Origin: Dissophora ornata
Taxonomy: Eukaryota; Mortierellomycota; Mortierellomycetes; Mortierellales; Mortierellaceae
Length of the DNA stretch: 51,096 nt
Reading direction: 5' to 3'
Assembly (NCBI GenBank): GCA_025201705.1
Contig: MU616641.1
Coordinates: forward strand, 18,835-69,930
A program made the position numbers and the translations under genes. The notes below the pieces were generated by a model, which saw nothing but the letters and a program-made list of their open reading frames with translations, was not told the origin of the DNA and made no database searches. Positions 1-10,729 of this stretch are shown here, one piece after another; position 1 is the stretch's first letter; every line of letters starts with the position of its first letter.

Positions 1-2
1 AA

Positions 3-1166
3 ACTGGAAATTGCCGCCACACCTTGAGCGGCCATAGTGACAGTGTTTTGAGCGTCGTTTATTCGCCAAAAGGAGATCAGATTGCGTCTGGCAGTAGGGA
101 CAAGACAGTGCGGCTGTGGGATGCTGAAACTGAGGCTCGCAGCATAAGCTGTTATAGCGGCAGTGTTTTGAACTTCGTGTATTCTTCGAAAGGCGATCAG
201 ATTGTGTGTGGCAGTTTGGATGCGACAGTGCGGCTGTGGGACGTTGAAACCGGAGATTGCCACCACATCCTGAGCGGCCATAGCAACAAGGTCTCGAGAG
301 TCGTGTATTCGCCAAAAGGAGATCAGATTTCGTCTGGCAGTTATGACGCTACAGTGCGGTTGTGGGATGTTGAAACCGGAGATTGCCTTCGCATCTTAAG
401 CGGCCATCGCTACGTTGTTTGGAGTGTCGCGTATTCGCCAATAGGAGATCAAATTGCGTCTGGCAGTTCAGACAGCACAGTGCGGCTGTGGGATATTGAA
501 ACCGGAGATTGCCGCCACATCTTGAGAAGCCATAGTGACAGTGTTCTGAGCGTCGCATATTCGCCAAAAGGAGATCAGATTGCGTCTGGTAGCTATGACG
601 CTACAGTGCGGCTGTGGGATGTTGAAACCGGATATTGCCGTCGCATCTTAAGCGGCTACATCGACAGTGTTTGGAGTGTCGTGTATTCGCCAAACGGAGA
701 TCAGATTGCGTCTGGCAGTTGGGACGAGACAGTGCGGCTGTGGGATGTTGAGACCGGGGATTGCCGCCACACCTTGCGCGGCCATAGTAACCGTGTTTCA
801 AGCGTCGTGTATTCGCCAAAAGGATATCAGATTGCGTCTGGCAGTAGGGACAAGACAGTGCGGCTGTGGGACACTGTGTCGGGTGAGTGTCGTATGGTGA
901 TTCAAAATGACGCCGAGGTATACAGCATCTCCTGGGGAGAATCTCCCGACGATAATGATGTTTTTGTAGGATGTAATGATGGTACAGTGCGACTGTGGCG
1001 GTTGATTGAAGGTGGGGACAAGGGTTTCGCACGGGTGCACTGGAGATCTCCGCCTGAGAAGCTTGCTTTGTTGAATATGTCGATGCAAGACGTGGGAGGG
1101 TTAAGCGTGCTGAATAAAATGCTCTTGTTACAACGCGGGGCTGTAGGTGAGTCGGCCCTGCTGTAG
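3..1166 (+). CDS. STAND/NLR-type WD40 protein, C-terminal part (5' partial)
   Basis: The reading frame is open at the left window edge, so this is only the C-terminal end of a larger protein. It consists of about seven near-identical 42-residue WD40 repeats (core patterns GDQIASGS and TVRLWD), one divergent eighth blade (positions about 895-1000, ending TVRLWRL) and a non-repeat tail of about 60 residues with HWRSPPEKL. The same divergent blade and tail occur in the broken paralogue at 3005-6259, where they follow pentapeptide repeats and a helical region. This copy is therefore inferred to be the sensor end of a STAND (NACHT-type) protein. In that family WD40 blades form a beta-propeller that senses ligands and controls oligomerisation of the ATPase domain. 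The stop is TAG at 1164-1166. No break is visible in the portion present. Whether the upstream NACHT is intact cannot be known from this window. Confidence 0.8.
   Translation, partial: TGNCRHTLSGHSDSVLSVVYSPKGDQIASGSRDKTVRLWDAETEARSISCYSGSVLNFVYSSKGDQIVCGSLDATVRLWDVETGDCHHILSGHSNKVSRVVYSPKGDQISSGSYDATVRLWDVETGDCLRILSGHRYVVWSVAYSPIGDQIASGSSDSTVRLWDIETGDCRHILRSHSDSVLSVAYSPKGDQIASGSYDATVRLWDVETGYCRRILSGYIDSVWSVVYSPNGDQIASGSWDETVRLWDVETGDCRHTLRGHSNRVSSVVYSPKGYQIASGSRDKTVRLWDTVSGECRMVIQNDAEVYSISWGESPDDNDVFVGCNDGTVRLWRLIEGGDKGFARVHWRSPPEKLALLNMSMQDVGGLSVLNKMLLLQRGAVGESALL
24..890 (+). repeat. Tandem 126-bp WD40-encoding repeats
   Basis: About seven consecutive units of 126 bp, each encoding one WD40 blade. 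They are similar at the DNA level as well as in protein: the strings attcgccaaaaggagatcag and acagtgcggctgtgggat recur almost unchanged. Differences cluster at a few codons per unit, mainly after SGH (loop residues) and in the SGSxD position. This is the high internal conservation pattern known from fungal HET-E/NWD-type genes. Confidence 0.9.
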
Positions 1167-3004
1167 ATGGAGCTTTTACGAAAGAATATGAAGTTAGTTG
1201 GCATGATACCCCATATAAACTCTAGCACCTATCATACCATGACAACACCGCTGTCCTTCAGTCTTGCTTGGAAAACAATATGATCGTAACAGGAGTTGTC
1301 AAGGAAACTTGGGACCCGTGCAAAAACTACCCCACCAAAACTCTGCGTGAGCCTCCGAGGACTCGAACAAGAAAGGCCTGCCCTAGAATAACTCCAATAC
1401 CCTTTTTCCTATCATGCTTCATTTCTGGAGGTAGCATTAAAAATGTGAATACTCGAACCCAATATATGTGGTCGCATCCGCAACTCAAGCGAAATAATCC
1501 TCACGAATACTTAGTCAACGTGGTGTAGAGCCTTGACTTCCACCCTCTTGGAGAAGGCTTGCGGATACCCCTCAGAATAAAGCCTCCGACTGAAACCCAA
1601 GTCGCTTAGAGATGTATAGAGATTGTCGATAGATGTACGCTGGCGTTGTCCATTTCCTGGACGATAACATGCTTAACAAGAGACGCGCCTATCGCTCCTT
1701 CATGAAATTAGCACTACCTGGAACAAGATGGCACTGGATTTTGATCCTTGACATCTGTGTGGTATCGCTTTGGAAACTGCCATGTCCATATTTTCGATTA
1801 AAATCTTCAGTAGATGGAGAGATGTCATCATAGTTGGTAACGGCATCCAGGGTGCCGCCACAGCTCACTGGTCAGACTTTCGTGGCTGCGATTCTTGTTC
1901 AAGTCTCTAATGGCTAGATGGTTCAGGATACGAAGTCCATTAGTCTTCACAATCGACAATTCTAGCTTGGTGTCCTTGCTGCGGTTTGTGTCGCAGGCTG
2001 ATCCAATCAGGCAAGAACTGTGCTGTTTCCTTGTCATTCACTCTTGCTCCCACACTACACAGGGTCTTGCTGTATTGCTGTATAACTGGGAATCAACAAC
2101 CAATAAAAGAGGGCGATGACGGACGGACGGTATATTGGGCTATTCGATGGCGGGCGAGGGCGAGGGCGAGGGCGAAGGCGCGGAACTCATTGTTTGGTTT
2201 TCCATTTATCAGCCCATCTTAAAGTTACACGAGGCGAAGAAGCGAATGCGAGAAAGAATGCCTTATCTCTCTTTCTTCGCTATTCCTCAATTTCCATCTC
2301 TTCCCGGCTACACTCACCACTCAACCCACCAGTGACAGTCATTCATCTCATTCGCCTTTCGCTGTTCACTTTCCTGTCTGCCCAACCTAACGAAGCACAG
2401 CTGCAACAGCAGCGACTCATTAGTAACAAACAACGCCATTTGTCCATTACGTCTGGGTCCGAGCTGGTGCACTACAGCTTAGGATGATAGTAGAATAGTT
2501 GTGGTTATGGAGTGTGTGCGCCAGAAGAGCGGTCATGCATGTGTGATGGATATTAACACTTCGTATTCGATAACTGCCATGTCTGCTAGGAGCGACGAAG
2601 CAACGCGAACAAGATTCTGCTCAACAAACTAATCCTGCACAACGGCCTTAATAGCAAGAATACAGATTCGAGTTTGAGATACGCCATTACTTCTTGGCTC
2701 TTAATAGCGGTGTATACGTGAACGACCCTAAGATGCCTCTTGCTTAATGACGACTACTAATATTTATTGCTGTAAAAGAAACACAGCAAGCTCTCTACCA
2801 CCGGCACGACTGAAGCCACTTAGCTCCACCATCCGTCACTACGTTGCACTCGTATCCACCAATTGTAAGTTAGTTCACTGGTTGCTCTAGCCAGTCCAGT
2901 ATTCGACGTCAGAGTCGCTAACATTGTCACCAAAATCAAACCCCACGTTAGTTTGACACCAGAAACAGAACAAAAGAGAACAATAGCCAAACTCACGACC
3001 AGAA
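1167..3004. other. Intergenic, no gene seen
   Basis: No supported gene. The first 450 bp still resemble the downstream flank of the paralogue at 6260-6640, so this is an ancient duplicated 3' flank. A short (GGGCGA)n-like run sits at about 2150-2180. The stretch just before 3004 is presumed to be the old promoter of the STAND pseudogene; no clear core element is visible. Confidence 0.6.
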
Positions 3005-6000
3005 ATGAATACGGTCAAACGCGAGATATCTTCGTCAGGGGTAGAGTTCCCGCCGCAAACGGCGCTAGATATTGCCAACGCCTACTTGAAGAGTGCTCTC
3101 CAAACAAAGGACTCCAAAATGATTCTGGCGCTTTGCGATGAAGCGGAGGCCACATTATCCCGCATAAAAAAATCCACGAGAATGATTCTTATTTCTTCCT
3201 CAAATGTTGAGAATCGAACTTTGTGTGATGAGATTGTCGCTGCCTATTTTGAGCTCGGCCGCCTGGTAAATGGCTCGGGTCATCGCAACATGGCACAAGA
3301 CAGTTACACAATGGCAGGGAAATGGAGGTAAGAAAGTAACAAACGCTTCTTGTTGGGCATTTAAAATTAGTATGCCTAACAGCACTACGATCATGTGTAA
3401 ATCAATACATTGCAGGAGACGTGTTCAACAGCCAGGCCATTCATCCTATGCCAATCTCGCATTGAGCCCTAGTGCGGGTCTCTCTACCGTTGGCCCATTG
3501 TCCACTGCTTTCTATCCTCCGATCCAGGGAACCTCGCGTCTTGATATTGCGTGAATCTCAGATATCTTTGCCGAGGACATGGATCAGCCTCCAGGCATAA
3601 ACAAACAGCCAAAAGTGAGGGAGCGTCTCGAGAATGTACACTAGCTCGTTCACTGCCTTCGCCTTTTGCGATCTTTCCAATCGCTCAACGACGAACTTGA
3701 TGAGACTGAACGCAGCTGGCTAAAAGCCATAGAGAATAACAAAGATGAACGGGAAAGATTAGAGATGCTGGCGATCAACATGCTTCGAGAATTCTCTCGC
3801 GAAGAACTCAAAGATGCAAAAGCAATCGCAGAGGCCGTTTACCTGGCCCCGGCTCTGGAGAAAAACGATTTTCAAAAATTACACCAATGGCTGTTCCAAG
3901 GCATCGAGCAATCTAAAATGCTGGATATATATCTACTCAATGGACTGGCACAACTGGTGCAACACGCTCCCGCAGGTCATTTCAACCCCGATAATTTGGT
4001 CAAGACAATGGAGCTCATCAGTATACGCTTAAGAGGCACTCACGAGCAATCTCAAAACTACATTTACCAGTTGACATTGACGGTGTCGAGCGTCTTGGAT
4101 GCCATGGCTGATGGCAACGTCAAGGACCTAGACCGCAAAGAGCTCTCTCTGCCTATTTGAATGAGCTAATAACCAGCGATGACCCGTACTTGGTCTATCA
4201 AGGTGTCTACGCATCTCAGGCGTTACTGTACGTCCCAGACGATGAAAAACTCTGGCAAGCAGCGCTGCGGCGCACAGGAAAGTGGTCAAAGGAGTGTCAG
4301 TGCTGGTGAGCGCGGTAAAAGGCCTGGATTTCAACCGCTTTCTCAAAGGGCTGGGTTATATTCAGGCTGGACTGGCTGGAGCATCGGCGATCATCCCACT
4401 GACCAAACCCTTGTATAAAGACGTCAGGACGCTGTCCAAGAGCAGGAGGCAATTTAAGGACTGTCTCAGAGGCGGCTTCAGCTTCAGTCATAAACGTGTT
4501 TGGTATCCAGCATTGCGTGGTGCAGATATTCTTCTACGAAATGGCGAGTTCGCAAAATTCAAGACCCTGGTCTGTGAATCATCTTGCTGACGAGATTCCG
4601 CATTTCAATGGGGGATATGCCAACGACTAGGGGAGCTCGCAGTCAATGAGCAGTGCGACGAAGACTCTCGAAGCAGCGCTGTTGCGTTTCTAGGGGAGAT
4701 GTATCAACACGGTGAAGTCTGGGGCTACCATACTAATATCAAACAATTGATCCTCGACATTCTAATGCAGCTGTCAGCTATGTCCAGAAGTGAAACGCTC
4801 GGTATGAGTAAGGAAGTGAAAATGACCGTTGACAGTGCTGCAATACTTACCGTACTTAGTCAAATACTAATATATCGGCCCATTGAAATGCTGTAGCCGC
4901 CAAAGCCCTGCTCCAGGAGTGGGTTTGCGACCAAGACAAGATAGCATTCGAGAGGTTGACGGATGGAAGGTTCACGCAGAAAGGCATTGAGTATTTGAAA
5001 GGCTTGGCGACAGCGATATTCCAGAATCAATCTGGTAGCTCTGTGGTCTAATATCCGTCACTACGGGATCAAGGAACATGGAAAGAAGAGTTCTTTGGCC
5101 ATGGAGACGAGACAAAACTTTTGCGCGAGGCCTGTCCTGTGAAGCGCAGCGGCAACCAATACCGCTTTCTCCGTCAATCACTTTTAGAGCACAGCTTGGT
5201 GCGGGCGGTATATGAACCGCAGAAGAAAGGGTCAGAAGGATCAAGGATGATGGAGCCAACAGCAACGGTATCACGTCAATGGGGCGTCAATTGGGATTTC
5301 AGCTTTGAGAATCAAGGTAAAAATGAGGAGATGGTCGATGCCGTGGAACATCTGCTGCTCAAATCGCCTTTAGGTTGTAGGAGCTTTGTGGGCGAGTCAT
5401 CGATTCTGCAACTCTTGGCTGAGCGTGTCCAACAGTAATCTCTCTTCAAGAAACAGCTACTGGCGGTGATTGAGCGATCCAAACCCGAAACGATAGAGCT
5501 CGAGACAGTATGTAGAGCGGCAGCCAATGCGATCACGATATTGGTCAGATCAGGGGTACAGTTTAATGGAGCAGATTCACAAGGCATACAGATTCCAGGA
5601 GCGGATCTGAGTCACGGCGCATTTGAGTCTGCTCGGCTGCAAGGAGCCGACATGAGAAATGTGATTCTTCGCAGCGCATCGCTTCTTTAAGCTAATTTAA
5701 ACGGGGCACAGATGTCACGGGTACAGTTCGGCGAGCTACCATTTCTGAAGGAAGAGGGCCGCGCGATGTGCTGCGTATATTCGTCAGATGGCAAAACATA
5801 CGCCGTTGGTCTTGAAACTGGCAACATCAGCATCTACATGACATCGGATTGGGAAAAACCAAAGACCTTGAGTAACCATTTCTGCGGTATTTGGGGCATT
5901 GCGTATTCGCCAAAAGGTGAGCAGATTGCGTCTGGCAGTTGGGATAAGACTGTGCGGGTGTGGGACATTACGTCGGGTGAGTGTCGTATTACGATTCAAA

Positions 6001-6259
6001 ACGACACTGAGGTATACAGCATCTCCTGGGGAGTAACTTTCGGCAATAGTTATGTTGTTTCTGGATGTGGTGGTGGTTTACTGCGGATGTGGCGGTTGAT
6101 TGAATATGGGGACAAGTTTTTCGCACAGGTGCATTGGAGATCTGCACCTGAGAAGCTTACTTTGATAAAACGTCGATGCAATACGTGATAGGGTTAAGCG
6201 TGCTGAATCAAAAGCTCTCGTTGCAACGCGGGGCCGTAGGTGAGCTGGCTTCGCTGTAG
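3005..6259 (+). pseudogene. Broken STAND gene lacking its NACHT domain (helical region, pentapeptide, WD40)
   Basis: Traces of one long protein run through this stretch. It begins MNTVKREISS with a TPR-like helical segment (ALDIANAYLKSAL, AAYFELGRL). A still-recognisable intron follows (donor after 3327, acceptor before 3416). Next comes a large alpha-helical arm (ERSWLKAIENN, GLAQLVQHAP, LVYQGVYASQALL, WYPALRGADILL), then a post-NACHT segment (TDGRFTQKGIEYLK, GNQYRFLRQSLLEHSL), pentapeptide repeats (GADLSHGAF, LQGADMRNV), one canonical WD40 blade, the divergent last blade and the tail. In-frame stops lie at 3552-3554, about 3642, 4588-4590, 5049-5051, 5436-5438 and 5688-5690. Frameshifts lie near 4150, 4275, 4830-4900 and 6170. 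No Walker A or B motif exists between the arm (ending about 4890) and the post-NACHT helices (from about 4900), so the ATPase core is deleted. The WD40 array is reduced compared with the copy at 3-1166. Confidence 0.85.
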
Positions 6260-7209
6260 ATAGAGCCTTCATGAAAATAATATTAAGCTAGCCGGTATAA
6301 TGCCCCATATACATCTAGCACCCACCACACCATCGAATGCTCGAAGAAGCTGGATGAGACTGCCGCTGTCGTTTAGTCTGGCTGAGTCCAGTGTCCTTTC
6401 TCATATCATTATTTCATCAGGTTGCACAAAGACTATTGCCTGCGAATGTTCAATACAGGAGCACGATAAAAAATATGGCGATTGAGAAAGACCCAATACA
6501 GAGCAGACGGCCGCATCCACAACTCAAACCACATGAACACATGGTCAGCGCATAGTACTGTGCTTTGACCTCCATGCTCTTAGAAGACTTGCACAGAATA
6601 TGGCATTCAATTGAAACTTGAGTCGCAAGGAAAGGTCGAAAATGGTTTGTTAGATGCGTCCGTTTTTTTGACCTGACTCGAATCATTGTGTCCATTGAAG
6701 CGGAGGACACGTGTGCACGGTGTACCTTCCATTGCATTGTGTAATGCATTGAGAGCGGGGGTGTAGGGATGTGCTGATGTGGTGATTGAGATCATGCAAA
6801 TCAAGTTGTGTAGACAAAACAAATATGTGTTCTATACCTGTTGACCACCTATTGACTACCGTTGTGGACGTTATCTCTGCCTCCATTACAAGGCGCGTAT
6901 CTATCCGACCAGTGGTTCATCACATTCTGCAACACGGCGAAGAAGCACACAGGAGACAGGAGATAGGTTCTTTATACATCATAATCCACGCGAGTTCGAC
7001 CATTCCGACTCGCGGGCAATAAGGTTTTTTGTATACAGTAGTATGAACTACCATCCGCTGCTCAAAATGAATTTTTGTCGTCGCGCAGTTGGCAGACGGC
7101 GTCGTGCATCATTGTTGTGGGCATGTACATTTCATGTGGGACCGATTTTTTTTTTTTTGGGTTTATTTCTTTCCTTTTACGCCGACCGATCCTTTTTCTT
7201 CCCGTTGCA
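6260..7209. other. Intergenic, paralogous 3' flank then unassigned
   Basis: The first 380 bp resemble the flank downstream of the WD40 gene at 1167-1620 (for example gcatccacaactcaaacc against gcatccgcaactcaagcg). The remainder holds no supported gene. A T-run at 7146-7159 and a pyrimidine-rich stretch to about 7206 resemble the 5' region of the intact gene at 8048 and are probably its duplicated upstream region. Confidence 0.55.
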
Positions 7210-7510
7210 GAAAAGACAACCTCGATGCAGTCAACAAGGGGCTTCTCGAGATCAAGTGCTTCTTGCAGGACCTCCAAGCTGCGGTCTAGCCCTCTCCCGC
7301 ACCTTCGACATACACCCCGAATCTCATTCCATTCATCAGACTCGGTCTATATAGCCGGCCAGCGGATGGTTCAGTGTTCTCTGAGGACGCAGAATAAGAA
7401 CGAATGAAAGATCTCAGAGAGTGACACAAGCAACTCAAAGTTGTTCAGGATCAAAACTCCACATCGAGTTGACACGTCTTCGCATTTGGAGACTGACTAG
7501 GCAGTCTCAA
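7210..7510 (+). pseudogene. Decayed tandem copy of the Thr-rich membrane protein gene at 8048
   Basis: The segment matches the intact gene downstream in order. NLDAVNKGLLEIKCFL corresponds to YLDAVDKELFDIEDFF; the nucleotides around 7310-7360 resemble those at 8155-8205. KQLKVVQDQ (about 7433) corresponds to KHLKLVQDQ, followed after a frame change by IELTRLRIW for IDLARLQIS. A stop follows shortly after the first block (about 7288) and another lies before the KQLKVVQDQ block. The transmembrane segment and most of the Thr-rich region of the intact copy are not found, although weak similarity may extend to about 7720. Tandem duplication followed by loss of one copy is the simplest reading. Confidence 0.65.
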
Positions 7511-8047
7511 CCGGAGCACCAGATACAACACCAGACAAAGTCAGAGTCAAAGACACAGTTGGGACCCGAGAGTAACATTGCGCTTCTGGCATCAACCGTT
7601 GCCGCAGAGGCAGTGAATTGAACTTGGTAGCAAACGTCGCAACAGTGATAAAGATGGAGACGGGAAAGGCATCAGGGAACACGTTTATGCTTGAGAGCCA
7701 GATTATTAAAGAAATAGCCACTTCTCAGACAAAGGACGAATGTTCGGGTGTTGTAATCCTCCAACCTGCTGTAATGTCCCTCGTTATCTTCCTACTGTAG
7801 CGGGACATTACCGTGACCAAATGTAGGTCGTCAGTGGACCTAGACTGAAATTAAAGTTATTCCTGTGCCAAAAGAAATGGAAATCCGGGGGCGAGTGCAA
7901 CAATTAAATACGCGCAAGTTTTTCTTTTGCTTTTCCCGTTTTCCTTTTCAACGCAGCTCTGACCCTATTCCTCTTCCTCTTCCTCCGCTCCCACGACCAG
8001 CAAACAAACTGTCAACCATCCTTCCCCCGCACACAAAAACAGCGCAA

Positions 8048-8947
8048 ATGAACACAGAATACCTCGACGCTGTCGACAAGGAACTCTTCGATATCGAGGA
8101 TTTCTTCAAAGATATCCACAACCCAACGGCCAATTCTGCTATCAACATACATCCAAGACTCCTTCCCTTCCTCAAATTTGGCGCTTATAGCCCCTCTGCC
8201 GATGAATCGGCGGCCACTCGGTCGACGGCCAGCTTGGCCAGCACAAAAGTAGAGGACATGGCCAGCGAGCGATTTCTGGTGGATCTTAAGGAAAGATACA
8301 AGCATCTCAAGCTCGTGCAAGACCAGCACCGCATCGACTTGGCGCGTCTTCAGATTTCTCTCCGTTTCTGGTATTGGATCGGAGGCCTTCTTATCGCGTT
8401 GATGGTGCCGCTGTGTATGACTTTATGGCTGCGGCCGTCTGCTCAATATTCGCCAGCAGAGTTGCATCTACGGCCGACTGTGACAATGACCTCGGTAGCC
8501 TTCACAACTACAACTATAACTGCAACGTCCACTGCAACTTTGACGGCAACCAGAATTGCAACCTCGACTACAACTTCAACTGCGACTCGGATTAAATATC
8601 AAACTGCAACGACAACAATAACGAAGACTAGGACTGCACCTCAAATTGTAATTATGACTTCAACAACAACTACAACTCGAACTGCAATCACAACTACAAC
8701 AATACCCACGGCCGCAAAGACATTCGACCTGCTTATACCGAATAAGTACATTCCGGAAAATGTGAAGAAAGAGATGGCTGGAAAAATTGTCGTAGGAGAC
8801 CTTGCGCACTTAACATGCATGGAAGGCGATAATACACTGCCACTGCCGACATCGGACACAAATATTATGGCCAATGTGCTTGTGCTCGGTACGATTATTT
8901 TTTTTCTCGGACGTTGCTGCGGCGGGGATGACCGCAGATACAGATAA
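8048..8947 (+). CDS. Thr-rich single-pass membrane protein, unknown family
   Basis: 299 residues if started at the ATG at 8048. An in-frame GTG at 7865 would add 61 residues, but that stretch is pyrimidine-rich promoter-like DNA, and the decayed tandem copy also begins its similarity at this ATG. Residues 1-105 are soluble and acidic/helical (DAVDKELFDIEDFF, LKERYKHLKLVQDQ). A strong hydrophobic helix follows at about 113-135 (WIGGLLIALMVPLCMTLWL). Then come about 80 residues that are nearly half threonine, with alternating Ala/Ile/Ser, resembling an O-glycosylated stalk. A small domain follows (LIPNKYIPENVKKEMAGKI), and a C-terminal hydrophobic stretch (MANVLVLGTIIFFLG) ends in CCGGDDRRYR. 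I do not recognise the family. The architecture suggests a surface or secretory-pathway membrane protein with a mannosylated linker; that is inference. Confidence 0.65.
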   Translation: MNTEYLDAVDKELFDIEDFFKDIHNPTANSAINIHPRLLPFLKFGAYSPSADESAATRSTASLASTKVEDMASERFLVDLKERYKHLKLVQDQHRIDLARLQISLRFWYWIGGLLIALMVPLCMTLWLRPSAQYSPAELHLRPTVTMTSVAFTTTTITATSTATLTATRIATSTTTSTATRIKYQTATTTITKTRTAPQIVIMTSTTTTTRTAITTTTIPTAAKTFDLLIPNKYIPENVKKEMAGKIVVGDLAHLTCMEGDNTLPLPTSDTNIMANVLVLGTIIFFLGRCCGGDDRRYR

Positions 8948-9855
8948 ACTGCAGAGTTTCCAATAAATACACCCCCCACAGGGGGCACAAGTGGCTTTAT
9001 TAGCATGTTCATTGTTCTCGCCCAAGGATCTTTTCTTGATACTGCACAAGGGGGGGGAACGAGAGTTCTTGCTCAAACGTCGGTGTGGGGAATAATTATA
9101 CCGTGGAATAATCTAACCGTCGAATGCAGGACAAATTCGTATTACCGTGGCGGAGTACGAAATTGCTATCGTATTCAGCAGGATGGAGCGGATTTCCGAG
9201 TCTTACGCATGGCGATCAGAAGTGGGAGAGGGCTACTTGTTCAATCCGTTCATTCGTCGAAACAAAGAACAAAGAAAGTGAAGAAAAAAGGTGAGAGTGA
9301 GAGTGAGAGTGAAAGCGAGAGGAGGCGCAATACAAGAAGAGCGGTACACATGTATGGGTTCGACCTCCAGAGATATCGGAGCAGGTCAGATAAAAGTTTT
9401 AGTTGTCATTACCAGAAATAATAGCCAGAGCCAGAACACATATTTGACTCTAGGAGCCATGGGTCATGGTACATGCACAACGGCGTAATGATTCCATCAA
9501 ACTCGTGGAGCAAAACGGGTCTGCGCCCTGAAAAGGATCAAAGGCCAGCTGGTATTCGCGACTGAGTCCTACCCGCGATGGCAATAAAAGGTTAAGCGAC
9601 AGAGGAATGAGCTATAACTCACTATGTATCTTTGTAGCTTACATGAATTAAGAGAATGAGTGAACTGGATTTCATTCCCATTTGATGGATTGAGAATGGA
9701 GAAAGGATTGAGGATGATGAAATGAGCTTACTTTTCTCCTACATTGTACCAATGATACAATTGAACGGTGTTGTACAAGAAGTAGCACAAGCCGCGCACA
9801 AGAGGATATCAAAATGCGCGTTGCACAGCTTCGGGATGAAGAAAAGAAGAAAATC
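8948..9855. other. Intergenic, short purine repeat
   Basis: No supported gene. A (GTGAGA)n-like run occupies about 9291-9322. A G-run lies at 9050-9058. Short open frames here have no recognisable motif or splice support. Confidence 0.6.
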
Positions 9856-9861
9856 TTTATT
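9856..9861 (-). terminator. Poly(A) signal AATAAA of the DUF1772 gene
   Basis: AATAAA on the minus strand, 15 bp past the stop codon of the gene at 9877-10498. Confidence 0.5.
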
Positions 9862-9876
9862 ACAGACTGCTTACAT

Positions 9877-10498
9877 TCACGCAGTCTTACCCTTGACATG
9901 GAGCGTCCCAAGCAAAGTAACGACCAAGGCAGCGACGTTGAGGAACACTCGTCCGTACTGATTCTTGTTCCACTGCTGCATTTTGATTGCCACCGTCCCA
10001 TCATCCACCCCACTTCTGTTCATTTCGAACAGCCTGCTATTAATCGGTAAGAACATGACGGCCGTATAGGGCAGGATCGAGAGCATGAGCATTGATCCAT
10101 ACAGATAGAAGCGGTTCTTGGTCCTATAGTACACGTAAGAGCCGCCAAGAACGCTTATGGCAATAGCAGACACTTGGGTTGCTGTAGACGTGTACAAGCA
10201 TGAGCAAAAAGAAGGTGAAAGAGAGAGAGGGAGAGTGTATGGTTAATTGTGGCAGATATCCAAAGGTCTCGCCCATTTATTGATCTGTCGATGACTTACT
10301 CATGGCTCCAATTGCAGTCCCGCACCACACAGCTACGGCATCCATGGGCGCAATCTTGGCCAGTGAGGGCATGATCATGGCATTGTAGCTGAGGCCAGTG
10401 CCAGCGGCGATCCCCATTGAGGCAATGGTAGCCGTCTTGGTGATGAGGAGGAAGTTCTCGCTACTGAAGATCGTGTTGATGTAGTGGGGTAGCGACAT
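9877..10498 (-). CDS. DUF1772 (anthrone-oxygenase-like) membrane protein
   Basis: Two exons, 10498-10300 and 10181-9877, joined across a 118-bp intron (donor GTAAGT, acceptor CTACAG). Phase is consistent (A|CA gives Thr), giving 167 residues. Four hydrophobic helices are visible: around ATIASMGIAAGTGLSY, VSAIAISVLGGSYVYY, LYGSMLMLSILPYTAVMF and VFLNVAALVVTLLGTLHV. The layout, with SYNAMIMPSL after helix 1, PYTAVMFLPIN before the third loop, and a W-N-x-x-x-x-G-R-V segment before the last helix, is that of the DUF1772 family. Some members (AurJ/anthrone oxygenases) act in polyketide pathways, but most fungal members have no known role. No biosynthetic genes lie nearby, so a secondary-metabolism role has no support here. 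A poly(A) signal lies 15 bp after the stop. Confidence 0.8.
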
Positions 10499-10729
10499 TT
10501 TGGTGTTGGTGTTCTAATCTGATATGAAATTGGATGGCAGTTTCTTTGATGTGAAGAAGAAGGAGATGAACAAGGGGATGAATAAGAGGAGACCGCTGGA
10601 AAGGCTTTACCTTAACTATTTAACTGTGAATGCAATACCCTATCCGTTAATCCGTTCCAAGAGCCAGCCTGACTTTTTTTCCTTTTTGGTGGACAGCAGT
10701 CTCCGGCTAGCTTTTCCGGCAAGCGCCCT

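Noticed and set aside
24..890. CRISPR-like regular repeats
   Set aside because: The 126-bp periodicity is fully explained by WD40 codons. There are no unique spacers, and the DNA is eukaryotic.
1350..1385. T-loop-like GTTCGAGTCC on the minus strand (also GTTCGAATCC near 26730)
   Set aside because: Neither has complementary T-stem arms or a neighbouring anticodon and acceptor stem, so no tRNA is supported.
7865..8047. GTG-started N-terminal extension of the Thr-rich membrane protein
   Set aside because: The stretch is pyrimidine-rich promoter-like DNA, and similarity with the tandem relic begins at about the ATG at 8048.
9005..9421. 138-codon plus-strand frame
   Set aside because: Built on the GTGAGA simple repeat, with no family resemblance or introns.
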